Source: CANIGN01 sp964538275
GTDB taxonomy: Bacteria > Bdellovibrionota > UBA2428
NCBI GenBank assembly: GCA_964538275.1
Contig: CAZIFW010000022.1
Span: 1 to 37,432 of the forward strand
Length of the DNA stretch: 37,432 nt
Direction of reading: 5' to 3'
In this document: piece after piece, positions 1 through 7,824 of the stretch
Layout: each line of letters starts with the position of its first letter
Position numbering within the stretch: position 1 is the stretch's first letter
Made by a program: the position numbers and the translations under genes
The notes under the pieces: generated by a model
Told to the model about the DNA's origin: nothing
Seen by the model: the letters and a program-made list of their open reading frames with translations, nothing else
Database searches by the model: none

Positions 1-1
1 T

Positions 2-769
2 AAAGGTGTTGTTGTACCTAACTCGCGCGAAGAATTTAATAAAACAATTCAAGAGTGGAAAAATCATTCCTTACTCTTTGAAGAAAAACTTACGGGCGAA
101 GAAGCTTCGGTCTTTTTTTGGATACACCCTAGCGGAAACGACTTTAGTGTTAATTTCTTAGGATCTGCTAAAGATTTCAAACGCCGCTTTGATGGCGATC
201 AAGGCCCTAATACCGGTGGTATGGGTGCCTTGAGCCCACACCCAACCCTTAAAGAAGATGAACTCGCTCAATTTAAGAAAGATGCACACAACACCGCCCG
301 TGCTCTTAAGAGCAAAGGAATTCTATATTCTGGTCCGCTCTTTATGGGTTACTTACGTGATGCCAAAAAAGGTTGGTGCCTTTTAGAATACAACGCACGT
401 ATGGGAGATCCAGAAACCCAAGCTCTCGTTCTTCGTTGGAAAAATCCACAACTCTTGCGCTCTTATCTTGGATTAAGCCTTGCAGAAAATCTTGATCCCG
501 AAGTGAGTGATGAAAAATCACTGTGTCTTGCACTTGTTCACCCAGCTTACCCAGCAAAAGGCGAAGCTATTACGCTTCCTTTATGGGAAGTGCCTTCAAG
601 TGAAAATATAAATAGCGAAATCTTTTTAACTGGCTCACAAACAGGTCGTGTGGCCTACCTTTGTCTCACAGGAAAAAAAGATCTTGGAAGCAAAGCCTCA
701 AAACTTATCAATAGCTCACCTTGGGCCCAAATCCTTGAATGGAGGAAAGATCCCCTCAATGACAACTGA
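2..769 (+). CDS. purD: Phosphoribosylamine--glycine ligase, C-terminal part (5' end outside window)
   Basis: PurD (GAR synthetase) joins glycine to phosphoribosylamine with ATP in step 2 of cytosolic purine synthesis. The open frame runs in from the left edge, so the true start is outside the window. The in-frame ATG at 221 is internal: the upstream codons still encode conserved ATP-grasp sequence, including a match to the family's EEFLxGEEAS segment and the KRRFDGDQGPNTGGMGA block. Downstream, the ARMGDPETQ motif (about 396-422) is the ATP-grasp metal-binding region. The gene ends at TGA 767-769, overlapping the start of purL by 11 bases, so the two are probably translationally coupled. Identification is firm; only the missing N-terminal half limits it. 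Confidence 0.93.
   Translation, partial: KGVVVPNSREEFNKTIQEWKNHSLLFEEKLTGEEASVFFWIHPSGNDFSVNFLGSAKDFKRRFDGDQGPNTGGMGALSPHPTLKEDELAQFKKDAHNTARALKSKGILYSGPLFMGYLRDAKKGWCLLEYNARMGDPETQALVLRWKNPQLLRSYLGLSLAENLDPEVSDEKSLCLALVHPAYPAKGEAITLPLWEVPSSENINSEIFLTGSQTGRVAYLCLTGKKDLGSKASKLINSSPWAQILEWRKDPLNDN
741..746 (+). promoter_or_regulatory. Ribosome binding site setting the purL start
   Basis: A full GGAGGA Shine-Dalgarno sequence lies 12 bases before the ATG at 759, inside the end of purD. It supports ATG 759 over the upstream in-frame GTG at 648, which would force a 122-base overlap and add unrelated residues. Confidence 0.7.
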
Positions 770-3700
770 GAAAATGAACACTCATATTTTTGCCCTCAAA
801 GCCAACAAAGTTTCTGACTGGACTCAAGAAGGCCGCAGCCTTTCCTTCCTCATTATCAAATCACCCGTAGATTCATCGGGTCATCGGGCCCAAGAGAGGG
901 ACACCCCTCTTTTGGGTTTGTTAAATCCAGAGGATTTACAAATATCTGCCCCCTCCCCTGTACCTTCTCAAAATATTGATAAAAAAGTGCGTGCTCTTTT
1001 TGGAAAAGAAATGACTCAATTACCCGAAGCACAATCACAATTTCTTTTTCGCTGTTACTTACCTGGGGTTTCTAATCCATTGGCCGAAAGCTTAGCGCGC
1101 GTTTTAAAAATACCTTCAAAAAATATTCGTATTGATCACGCAGTAGAAATCACTAAAGCACTGCAAGACAAAGACGTGGCTCATATGGAAGCTCTTTGGA
1201 GAGAGCCTGCGATTGAAACCGTTCGCCCTTTAAGTTTTGCAGATTATCTTTCATGGCTTGAAAAGTTGCGTACTCCTGAACGCGCAGACAATTCTTTCGA
1301 GAGCGTAAAACCTGAAGATATTGGTTTAGAATTTTCTGTTGAAGAACGTAAAGCCCTAGACGTCGCGGCTCAAAAAGAAGGTCGCTCGTGGAACCGTGCT
1401 GAATGGGAACTCTTTGCTCAAACCTGGTCCGAGCACTGCAAACACAAAATCTTTAATGCTCACATTGAGCTCAGCTCCGAAAACGTAACAACAAATTCAA
1501 TTTTCAAATCTAAACTCCGCGTTCCTGCACTTGAGGAAACAAATAAAAGAAAAGATCTTTTTCTTTCACTCTTTCATGACAATGCCGGCGTTTTAAGAAT
1601 TTATTCACCCAAAGGCGAAGCCACCGAAATGGCGATTGCTGCAAAAATGGAAACTCACAACAGCCCCTCGGCCATTTCTCCCTATGGTGGAGCAAGCACA
1701 GGTGTGGTGGGAGTCCATCGCGATATTTTAGGAACAGGTCTTGGTGCACTTCCCATAGCAAACTGGGATGTGCTTTGTTTTGAAAGCCCCGAGCACAACG
1801 AAGCTCGCCCGAGCACTGCACTCGCTCCTAACCTCATTCGTCGCGGAGTACTGCGCGGTATTCAAGATGGTGGCAATCAAAGCGGAATCCCCACAGTGCA
1901 AGGTTCTGTTGTTTTTGATCCTTCTTATGCAGTAAAACCTTTGGTTTTTGCAGGCGCTCTAGGAATTTTGCCTACAAAATATGTAAACAAAAAACCCAAA
2001 GCGGGAGACACTCTTTTTGTGATTGGTGGCGCAACGGGTGCAGATGGCTTACGCGGAGCTGTTATGAGTTCACGTGATATTCGCTCAGAGGACTTCTCTG
2101 GAAGCATCGTGCAAGTTGCCAACCCCTACACGCAACGCTGCCTCACAGACTTCCTCATGGAAGCTCGCGATAAAAACCTACTCACTGCCGTTACCGATAA
2201 CGGCGCCGGTGGCCTTGCTTCAAGCGTGGGCGAAATGTCTACACTTACAGGAGGAGCCACGATTGACCTCAGCAATATCCGTCTCAAATTTGACGGACTC
2301 TTGGAGTGGGAAAAACTTCTCTCTGAAAGCCAAGAGCGCATGACCTTGGCTACGGATAAACCAGAAGAACTCAAAACACTACTCCGCCAATGGCGTATTG
2401 AATTTGATCAATTGGGAACACTCAACAACTCTGGGCGCTTAGTGGTTACAACTCAAAACAAAAAGCTTATCGATCTCTCTCTGGAAGTTCTTCATGACAT
2501 TTGTCCTCAGCTGAAACTCAAGAGCGACTGGAGTTTTGAAAAAGAAAAAACTCAATTGCAGGAAAGTGCAGCTGAAAGTTCTGTCGCAGACCTTAAATCC
2601 TTCAACGAGCATTTACAGAGTGCCGAATGGGCATCACGCGAAAAAATTATTCGCCGCTTTGATCACGAAGTACAAGGGCGCACCCTCAAGAAACCATTTG
2701 CGGGTATCACTCAAGAAAGCCCCTCTGAAGGTAGCCTTATCGAAATTCCCGAAGCTCAATCTTACGTTGCTTTGGGGCACGGATTGAATCCGCAAGAAAA
2801 AGATTTTGCTTTAGGCGTTTTAAGCTCTTTCGACGAAGGTATGAAAAAATACCTTCTAGCAACAGGTCAACTTAACTTTGCAGCACTTTTGGATAACTAT
2901 TCCTGGCCCGACCCACTCAACAATGCTCAAAGCTTATGGAAATTAGAACTTAGCGGCGAACTCCTAAGTCTTATTACACGCACAACGGGCGCGCCTTTTG
3001 TGAGTGGTAAAGATTCCATGAAAAACAACGACGCTAAGTTTCGAATTTTAGAGACCTTAGTGGTTTCAGTTTTTGGTTCTGCACGTGGACCTGAATATAT
3101 GCCTGCAAGTTTTTTCCTAAAGAGCGGACAAAAAATCTACAACTGGCTGCCTCTCGATAACTCACTCACCACAAAAGCTACTTCTCGTTCAGATCTTTTA
3201 AAAATGAGTGAAGAAAAATTAAAGCTTCTCAACACTCGTTATGCCCTACTAGAAAAATGGATTTCTGAGAAAAAAGTTTGGGCGGCAAAAGATTACTCTG
3301 CAAAGGTACCTTTAAAATCTTTGATGGAAATGACTCTAGGTCGCCAAGTGGGGATGAAACTCAACAACTCTGGGCGCTTAGTGGTTACAACTCAAAACAA
3401 AAAGCTTATCGATCTCTCTCTGGAAGTTCTTCATGACATTTGTCCTCAGCTGAAACTCAAGAGCGACTGGAGTTTTGAAAAAGAAAAAACTCAATTGCAG
3501 GAAAGTGCAGCTGAAAGTTCTGTCGCAGACCTTAAATCCTTCAACGAGCATTTACAGAGTGCCGAATGGGCATCACGCGAAAAAATTATTCGCCGCTTTG
3601 ATCACGAAGTACAAGGGCGCACCCTCAAGAAACCATTTGCGGGTATCACTCAAGAAAGCCCCTCTGAAGGTAGCCTTATCGAAATTCCCGAAGCTCAATC

Positions 3701-4508
3701 TTACGTTGCTTTGGGGCACGGATTGAATCCGCAAGAAAAAGATTTTGCTTTAGGCGTTTTAAGCTCTTTCGACGAAGGTATGAAAAAATACCTTCTAGCA
3801 ACAGGTCAACTTAACTTTGCAGCACTTTTGGATAACTATTCCTGGCCCGACCCACTCAACAATGCTCAAAGCTTATGGAAATTAGAACTTAGCGGCGAAC
3901 TCCTAAGTCTTATTACACGCACAACGGGCGCGCCTTTTGTGAGTGGTAAAGATTCCATGAAAAACAACGACGCTAAGTTTCGAATTTTAGAGACCTTAGT
4001 GGTTTCAGTTTTTGGTTCTGCACGTGGACCTGAATATATGCCTGCAAGTTTTTTCCTAAAGAGCGGACAAAAAATCTACAACTGGCTGCCTCTCGATAAC
4101 TCACTCACCACAAAAGCTACTTCTCGTTCAGATCTTTTAAAAATGAGTGAAGAAAAATTAAAGCTTCTCAACACTCGTTATGCCCTACTAGAAAAATGGA
4201 TTTCTGAGAAAAAAGTTTGGGCGGCAAAAGATTACTCTGCAAAGGTACCTTTAAAATCTTTGATGGAAATGACTCTAGGTCGCCAAGTGGGGATGAAACT
4301 CAACAACGGACTTGCCTCACAGCTCAAATACACGGGCACCTTGGGCGCACTTCATTTAATTTTTGATCCTGCTTTTGATCCACTCCAAAGTCACCCTGAA
4401 CTCAAAGGAAGTTTAGAGTGCATTGGTGAAAGCGCCTCTAACTTTGAGGAACTCAAAAAATTTCGAGATTCCTACCTTAAAGCCGGCAAGGAGCACTTAT
4501 GGGCTTAG
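759..4508 (+). CDS. purL: Phosphoribosylformylglycinamidine synthase, synthetase subunit, with palindromic insert and tandem internal duplication
   Basis: PurL converts FGAR, ATP and PurQ-supplied ammonia to FGAM. From ATG 759 the protein has 1249 residues. An N-terminal PurS-like region (about 1-140) is followed by a linker, then the catalytic TWSEHCKHK motif with His226, then the ATP-site block METHNSPSAISPYGG. The second half has a SGKDSM motif, as in long-type PurL proteins; the glutaminase is the separate downstream gene. There are two oddities. Residues 41-69 are encoded by a palindromic repeat also found in the GHMP kinase at 33184. Residues 555-867 are repeated without change as 868-1180, duplicating the second AIRS-like half. 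Without the duplication the protein would be 936 residues, reasonable for long-type PurL lacking its glutaminase. The frame stays open throughout. Whether a three-lobed enzyme would fold and work is unknown. Confidence 0.92.
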   Translation: MTTEKMNTHIFALKANKVSDWTQEGRSLSFLIIKSPVDSSGHRAQERDTPLLGLLNPEDLQISAPSPVPSQNIDKKVRALFGKEMTQLPEAQSQFLFRCYLPGVSNPLAESLARVLKIPSKNIRIDHAVEITKALQDKDVAHMEALWREPAIETVRPLSFADYLSWLEKLRTPERADNSFESVKPEDIGLEFSVEERKALDVAAQKEGRSWNRAEWELFAQTWSEHCKHKIFNAHIELSSENVTTNSIFKSKLRVPALEETNKRKDLFLSLFHDNAGVLRIYSPKGEATEMAIAAKMETHNSPSAISPYGGASTGVVGVHRDILGTGLGALPIANWDVLCFESPEHNEARPSTALAPNLIRRGVLRGIQDGGNQSGIPTVQGSVVFDPSYAVKPLVFAGALGILPTKYVNKKPKAGDTLFVIGGATGADGLRGAVMSSRDIRSEDFSGSIVQVANPYTQRCLTDFLMEARDKNLLTAVTDNGAGGLASSVGEMSTLTGGATIDLSNIRLKFDGLLEWEKLLSESQERMTLATDKPEELKTLLRQWRIEFDQLGTLNNSGRLVVTTQNKKLIDLSLEVLHDICPQLKLKSDWSFEKEKTQLQESAAESSVADLKSFNEHLQSAEWASREKIIRRFDHEVQGRTLKKPFAGITQESPSEGSLIEIPEAQSYVALGHGLNPQEKDFALGVLSSFDEGMKKYLLATGQLNFAALLDNYSWPDPLNNAQSLWKLELSGELLSLITRTTGAPFVSGKDSMKNNDAKFRILETLVVSVFGSARGPEYMPASFFLKSGQKIYNWLPLDNSLTTKATSRSDLLKMSEEKLKLLNTRYALLEKWISEKKVWAAKDYSAKVPLKSLMEMTLGRQVGMKLNNSGRLVVTTQNKKLIDLSLEVLHDICPQLKLKSDWSFEKEKTQLQESAAESSVADLKSFNEHLQSAEWASREKIIRRFDHEVQGRTLKKPFAGITQESPSEGSLIEIPEAQSYVALGHGLNPQEKDFALGVLSSFDEGMKKYLLATGQLNFAALLDNYSWPDPLNNAQSLWKLELSGELLSLITRTTGAPFVSGKDSMKNNDAKFRILETLVVSVFGSARGPEYMPASFFLKSGQKIYNWLPLDNSLTTKATSRSDLLKMSEEKLKLLNTRYALLEKWISEKKVWAAKDYSAKVPLKSLMEMTLGRQVGMKLNNGLASQLKYTGTLGALHLIFDPAFDPLQSHPELKGSLECIGESASNFEELKKFRDSYLKAGKEHLWA
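878..964 (+). repeat. Palindromic protein-embedded repeat, copy 1 (in purL)
   Basis: This 87-bp segment matches 33573-33662. A 24-base core from 904 is identical between the copies. A 12-base arm at 889-900 pairs with 905-916 around a 4-base loop, with one G-T wobble. Two overlapping alternative stems follow: 914-919 with 923-928 (one wobble), and 923-928 with 932-937 (perfect). It is translated as residues 41-69 of PurL, beginning GHR, containing TPLLGLLNPE and ending SPVP. The 8-mer TCATCGGG occurs twice in tandem at 873-888, at the left edge. Confidence 0.85.
2420..3358 (+). repeat. Tandem duplication inside purL, unit 1 (939 bp)
   Basis: The unit is 939 bp, exactly 313 codons, and is followed directly by an apparently identical second unit. 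The 10-mer ACTCAACAAC stands at 2420, 3359 and 4298, marking the left edge, the junction and the right edge. This pattern is expected if the duplication arose by recombination between two short homologies. The translated repeats are identical residue for residue. Confidence 0.95.
3359..4297 (+). repeat. Tandem duplication inside purL, unit 2 (939 bp)
   Basis: Second, apparently identical copy of the 939-bp unit, with identity continuing through the shared 10-mer to 4307. After it the frame continues into the normal PurL C-terminus, starting at the GLASQLKY region. The absence of even silent changes means the event is very recent, is being homogenised, or is an assembly artefact. Confidence 0.95.
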
Positions 4509-5218
4509 TTAAAGAAATAAAACGAGTTAAAATCCTCCGAGGCGAAGGCATTGAATGCGAAAATGAACTCGCTCGTATGCTGACACAACTAGGACACAGT
4601 TGTGAGTTTTGGGATTTGCCTCGCCTCCTACAGAATCCTGAACAAACCTTAAGTGACTTGCAAAAGGGAGACTGGATCTTTCTACCCGGTGGATTTTCAT
4701 TTGCAGATCACATGGGCAGTGGCCGTCTTTTAGCTTTTGAGTTAAATGAAATAAAATTCTTTGAAAAAGTATTTCTTAAAGAAGCCAATCTTTGGGGCAT
4801 CTGTAATGGATTTCAGGTACTTGTGGCCTCTGGAGTTTTTGGTGACGTAGAACTCAAACACAACGAGTTCTCTGATCGCCCTTCGCAGTTTGAAGATAAG
4901 TGGGTAAAGCTTTATTCGCCTATTTTGCGTGAAGAGTTTTTCTATCCTGCTCGCCACGGCGAAGGTTGCCTCAAGATAAACAGACTTGCTCCGAATACAG
5001 AAACTTTTATTCGTTACTTAGAAGGTTGGAGCAATGGGAGCGACGACAACATAGCGGGGCTCATACGCCAAGTTGGCAAAAGCACCGTTATCGGACTCAT
5101 GCCCCATGGAGAAATTTTAAACCGTCCTGAGCAAAGTCCCGATTACGACCTAACTCAAAATACTCCCTTCAACCCCAAAGGCATTTTTAAAATTTTAGAC
5201 ACAGAAAGGTCTCTCTAG
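4499..5218 (+). CDS. purQ: Phosphoribosylformylglycinamidine synthase, glutaminase subunit
   Basis: PurQ is the class I glutamine amidotransferase that feeds ammonia to PurL. The 239-residue protein has the nucleophile elbow GICNGFQ with Cys102 and the oxyanion segment LPGGFSFAD (about 62-70). It also carries His203 and Glu205 in the MPHGE motif, completing the catalytic triad. It is slightly longer than typical PurQ (about 225 residues). The ATG at 4499 overlaps the end of purL by 10 bases and is preceded by an AAGGAG-type site. Having both a large PurL and a separate PurQ means the glutaminase domain has not been fused here. Confidence 0.95.
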   Translation: MGLVKEIKRVKILRGEGIECENELARMLTQLGHSCEFWDLPRLLQNPEQTLSDLQKGDWIFLPGGFSFADHMGSGRLLAFELNEIKFFEKVFLKEANLWGICNGFQVLVASGVFGDVELKHNEFSDRPSQFEDKWVKLYSPILREEFFYPARHGEGCLKINRLAPNTETFIRYLEGWSNGSDDNIAGLIRQVGKSTVIGLMPHGEILNRPEQSPDYDLTQNTPFNPKGIFKILDTERSL

Positions 5219-6696
5219 TGAAAGCTCTCAAAAATTATGCACTCATCAGCTGCTTCGATAAAAGCGGTCTCGATCAATTGGCCCCCACTCTGCTTGAAAA
5301 AGGTTTTGAACTCTTAGCCACCGGTGGCAGTTATGAATACCTCAAAAAACTCAATCTTCCTGTGACTGAAGTATCTGAGATGACAGGCAAAGCTGAAATC
5401 TTTGGTGGACGTGTAAAAACCCTTCAATACGAAATTCTCGGCGGAATACTCATGCGCCAAAACAAAGACGAAAGTGAATGGCCCCACGATTTTAGAATTG
5501 GAGCTGTCGTTTGTAATTTCTACCCTTTTCAGGAAAAAGCCAAAGCCGTAAAAGACATGCCCGAACTCGTGGAATGGATTGATATTGGAGGCCCCACCAT
5601 GGTGCGCAGTTCGGCCAAGAACTACCACCACGTCTATTGCCTCACCAACCCCAAACAGTACGAATGGATGAAGAGCAACCCTTTCGGTGACGAACTCAAA
5701 CTTAGAGAAGCACTCGCACTCGATGCTTTTGATTTAATATTTGATCTTGATCGCCGTATTTCTTTTGAGCTTCATTCAAGATTACGCAGCACTTTGCGCT
5801 ATGGAGAAAACCCCCACCAAAAAGCTGTATTCTTAAGTCATAAAAATCACGAAACGCTCGGCGATATTAGCTTTAACAACTTACGTGATGCCGAAGGTGC
5901 TCTTAAGTTTATTTACCCCTTCTCTGGAGCCGCAGCCTGTGTTGTAAAACATGGAACACTTTGTGGAGCCGCTGCAAGCCTTGGAGAAGACCTCGACACT
6001 TGCTTTACTGAAGCCTGGGAAGGCGACACCGTATCGCGCTTTGGAGGCATAGTTGCTTTCAACCGCACACCATCTCAAACAATCCTGGATGCTCTTTCTA
6101 AAAAGTTTGTAGAAGTTATTGTTCTTCCAAAGAATGCCGACTCAAAGGTATGGGCAGAGAAGTTTTTTAAAGCCCGTCCAAACTCTAAAGTCTTTTTATA
6201 TGACAAAGAAGATCTAGATCGTTGGGACTTAGAGACATTCTCTTCAACAATGGGGACTTTAATTCAACAAAAAGACAAAACACGTTTTCAAGAAGATCAA
6301 AAAACTTTCGAAGGCCTTGAAAAATTCTTTGCTATTTGGACGGCTGCTTGCTCTAAATCCAACGCCATTACTTTGGTAGGAAATACACCTGACAAAAAAC
6401 TCTTTTTCCTTGCAGGTGCTGGCCAAGGCCAACCCAACCGTGTGGAAAGTTTAGAAAAGCTCGCAATTCCTCGCGCTCAAGATTTTTGCTTTAGACGCGG
6501 CTACGGAATGAGCGCACTCATTTGCTCCAGCGATGCGTTCTTTCCTTTTGACGACATCTTGCATGCAATGGCGACCGTGGGAATTAAAAAAGTTATCCAG
6601 CCTGGAGGTTCAAAGAACGATCCTCTTGTAATGGAAACCGCTCAAAAACTTGGAATCGAAATCACCCTCACTGGGGAAAGGCATTTCTGGCATTAA
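5218..6696 (+). CDS. purH: Bifunctional AICAR transformylase / IMP cyclohydrolase
   Basis: PurH carries out the last two steps to IMP: formyl transfer from 10-formyl-THF to AICAR, then ring closure. The N-terminal cyclohydrolase domain shows LLATGGS, GRVKTL, NFYPF and IDIGGPTMVRSSAKN. The transformylase domain has RYGENPHQ, the catalytic Lys244-His245 pair and RFGGIVAFNR. At 492 residues it is shorter than E. coli PurH (529). Several usually invariant stretches differ: GRVKTLQY where KTLHP is usual, and KHGTLCG where KHANPCG is usual, so this is a divergent member. The start is GTG 5218, sharing one base with the purQ stop, after a weak AAAGG site. Confidence 0.93.
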   Translation: MKALKNYALISCFDKSGLDQLAPTLLEKGFELLATGGSYEYLKKLNLPVTEVSEMTGKAEIFGGRVKTLQYEILGGILMRQNKDESEWPHDFRIGAVVCNFYPFQEKAKAVKDMPELVEWIDIGGPTMVRSSAKNYHHVYCLTNPKQYEWMKSNPFGDELKLREALALDAFDLIFDLDRRISFELHSRLRSTLRYGENPHQKAVFLSHKNHETLGDISFNNLRDAEGALKFIYPFSGAAACVVKHGTLCGAAASLGEDLDTCFTEAWEGDTVSRFGGIVAFNRTPSQTILDALSKKFVEVIVLPKNADSKVWAEKFFKARPNSKVFLYDKEDLDRWDLETFSSTMGTLIQQKDKTRFQEDQKTFEGLEKFFAIWTAACSKSNAITLVGNTPDKKLFFLAGAGQGQPNRVESLEKLAIPRAQDFCFRRGYGMSALICSSDAFFPFDDILHAMATVGIKKVIQPGGSKNDPLVMETAQKLGIEITLTGERHFWH

Positions 6697-6714
6697 GCCA
6701 AAATATATAATTAT

Positions 6715-7707
6715 ATGAGTTACAAATCTTCAGGTGTAGATACTTCCGCTGCCGACAATTGGGTTGAAGGCATTCAAAAAAAACTTGGCGCTCAACAACT
6801 CCTAAGTGGCGTGGGTGATTACGCTGCCGTTTACGAAATGAACTCTGAGGAATTGCTGGCTACCAGCTGCGATGGCATAGGAACAAAAATTCTTTGGGCA
6901 CTTGATGGCCATGGCACTCCAAAGTCTTTAGCTCAAGATCTTATCGCTATGAACGTTAACGACGTTCTATGCACTGGAGCGACTCCAAAGCTCTTTTTAG
7001 ATTATCTTGCGTGTAGTGGAAAAGAAGTGCTCGTCGAAGGATCTTTCCTCAAGAAGTTTGTTCACGGATTGATTGAAGTGTGTGGCGAGCATGGACAAAT
7101 CTTAGCGGGCGGTGAAACCGCGCAGATGCCGGATCTCTATAAAGGTGATCACTTCGATGCCGCAGGATTCTCTGTGGGATTCTTAAAGAAAAACGAGTTT
7201 CTTCGCTTCTCTAATCTCAAGCCAGGCATGCCAGTTTATGGGTGGAAGTCAGCCGGCCCTCACTCCAACGGCTTTAGTTGGTTAAGAAAAATCTTCGACA
7301 CTAAAAAAGATGCCGCCTTTATTTCCGAACACCTCATGGCCCCCACTGAAATTTACATTTCTAAGTTTTTGAAAGCGCGTAGCTCACTTAAAGATAACTC
7401 TATAGTCGCGGCCTACCACATTACGGGGTCAGGACTCTTGAACCTCTTGCGTTCGCAAAACACCGTAGGCTTTGATTTAAGTCTGTGGCCCAAAGAAGCG
7501 CCCGCTTGGCTAAGCGAAGTACAGAAACGCACCGACGCATCTTGGACCGACCTCTTTTCTACATTCAACTGCGGTGTGGGCTTTATCTTTGCTACTGAAA
7601 AAGCTTTGATCCCTGAAGAAATTAAAAGTTTAGGTGTTTTGCAACTCGGACATACGACAGATCGCTTTGAAGTAAAACTTAAGGCTTTTGATGTAAGCCT
7701 TACTTAG
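6715..7707 (+). CDS. purM: Phosphoribosylformylglycinamidine cyclo-ligase (AIR synthetase)
   Basis: PurM closes the imidazole ring by converting FGAM to AIR with ATP. At 330 residues it has normal family length. It has the SCDGIGTK block, the MNVNDVLCTGATPKLFLDYLA block and GGETAQMP, all typical AIRS-family nucleotide and metal sites. It is the last gene of the purine operon in this window, 18 bases after purH. No Shine-Dalgarno sequence is visible before ATG 6715, because the preceding bases are an AT run. Translation may therefore depend on coupling to purH. An inverted repeat (7681-7687 with 7695-7701) sits in the last codons but has no T tract after it, so I do not call it a terminator. 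Confidence 0.95.
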   Translation: MSYKSSGVDTSAADNWVEGIQKKLGAQQLLSGVGDYAAVYEMNSEELLATSCDGIGTKILWALDGHGTPKSLAQDLIAMNVNDVLCTGATPKLFLDYLACSGKEVLVEGSFLKKFVHGLIEVCGEHGQILAGGETAQMPDLYKGDHFDAAGFSVGFLKKNEFLRFSNLKPGMPVYGWKSAGPHSNGFSWLRKIFDTKKDAAFISEHLMAPTEIYISKFLKARSSLKDNSIVAAYHITGSGLLNLLRSQNTVGFDLSLWPKEAPAWLSEVQKRTDASWTDLFSTFNCGVGFIFATEKALIPEEIKSLGVLQLGHTTDRFEVKLKAFDVSLT

Positions 7708-7824
7708 AAATTGTAAATAAAACATACACACGCTACAAACTTTGCTCGTATAAATGCTTTATATTCAAACCAGAGCTCTAATTAAGCTGGGGTCTCTGAG
7801 TAATTTCAGTTAAAATACGCCATC

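Noticed and set aside
648..758. Upstream GTG start for purL
   Set aside because: It would overlap purD by 122 bases and add residues unlike any PurL, while ATG 759 has a full Shine-Dalgarno sequence.
1510..2374. Antisense reading frames within purL
   Set aside because: They are shadows of a strongly coding frame, with no ribosome sites and no recognisable protein motifs.
6706..6711. TATAAT before purM as an internal promoter
   Set aside because: It ends three bases before the ATG, so transcription would start inside the coding region, and no -35 is at the right distance. The AT run explains it.
7681..7701. Inverted repeat AAGGCTT/AAGCCTT at the end of purM as a terminator
   Set aside because: It lies within the coding region before the stop codon and no T tract follows, so codon chance is as good an explanation.
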